Below, in pieces: positions 5,644 to 5,735 of a DNA stretch of 5,735 nucleotides (its first letter is position 1; each line of letters opens with the position of its first letter). Location of the stretch: NCBI GenBank assembly GCA_018714665.1, contig DVNA01000184.1, positions 1 through 5,735 of the forward strand. The letters run 5' to 3'. This DNA is from Candidatus Gallibacteroides avistercoris (GTDB lineage: Bacteria; Bacteroidota; Bacteroidia; Bacteroidales; CHK158-818). The position numbers and the translations under genes were made by a program. A model generated the notes under the pieces. It did no database searches. It was not told where the DNA came from and was given only the letters and a program-made list of their open reading frames with translations.

Positions 5644-5735
5644 CTGAGGGTGGCGGCTTCCTACTCTCCCATCATTATAGTACCATCGGCGCAACCGGGC
5701 TTAACTGCTCTGTTCGGTATGGGTAGAGGTGGGGC
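5644..5735 (-). rRNA. rrf: 5S ribosomal RNA, 3' part, cut at the right edge
   Basis: Reading the minus strand from the right edge gives CCCATACCGAACAGAGCAGT, followed by TAAGCCC, then GCGCCGATGGTACT and GGGAGAGTAGG. These are the conserved 5S loop B/C region, the loop A side and the helix IV/V region in correct order and spacing. Roughly the first 20-25 bases of the molecule lie beyond the window. The 3' end is placed at about 5644-5650 and cannot be fixed exactly because the last bases merge with the terminator stem. The gene is transcribed towards the ECF operon and is presumably the last gene of a 16S-23S-5S operon lying to the right. Confidence 0.95.

Noticed and set aside
5440..5694. An 84-codon minus-strand frame, and a 77-codon plus-strand frame at 5493-5726
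   Set aside because: Both read through the 5S rRNA gene and its terminator hairpin. The plus-strand product ends in sequence that is simply translated 5S complement.

Overview
The window looks like part of a Bacteroidales (phylum Bacteroidota) chromosome. Three things point there: the DnaE protein sequence has the look of that order, a Bacteroidota-type housekeeping promoter (TTG, 19 bases, TACCTTTG) lies in front of trxA, and a secreted DUF4252 / ECF sigma / single-pass membrane protein cassette is present, an arrangement I associate with this phylum. Start codons are preceded by A-rich sequence rather than Shine-Dalgarno sites, which also fits. The genus cannot be fixed from this sequence.

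Layout, left to right. Positions 1-2135 hold the 3' part of dnaE, the replicative DNA polymerase III alpha subunit, cut by the left edge. Its stop codon overlaps the -33 element of a promoter that drives a short unit of thioredoxin (2190-2504) and a DUF805 membrane protein (2518-2898), closed by a strong intrinsic terminator (2917-2954). A non-coding stretch of about 400 bases follows. Its left half is strikingly G-poor and C-rich. Its right half carries a candidate ECF-type promoter (TGTAAC, 17 bases, TGTCTA, at 3175-3203).

Positions 3353-5348 hold four tightly packed same-strand genes: a secreted divergent DUF4252-like protein, an ECF sigma factor, a single-pass membrane protein that is probably its anti-sigma factor, and a secreted DUF4252 protein. 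The first three overlap one another (8 and 23 bases) and the fourth follows after 5 bases, so this is almost certainly one operon. The inferred logic is a cell-envelope regulatory circuit: the membrane protein holds the sigma factor at the inner face of the membrane, an envelope signal releases it, and the sigma factor transcribes its own operon, including two exported DUF4252 proteins of unknown job. The operon ends at a hairpin with 17-bp perfect arms (5395-5439).

The right end holds the 3' part of a 5S rRNA gene on the minus strand, with its own terminator hairpin (5614-5643). An rRNA operon therefore converges on the sigma operon. Between the two terminators lies an unassigned GC-rich stretch with several inverted repeats (about 5461-5603), the least explained part of the window. 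The ECF/DUF4252 operon, with its candidate self-recognised promoter, is the most promising under-described system.
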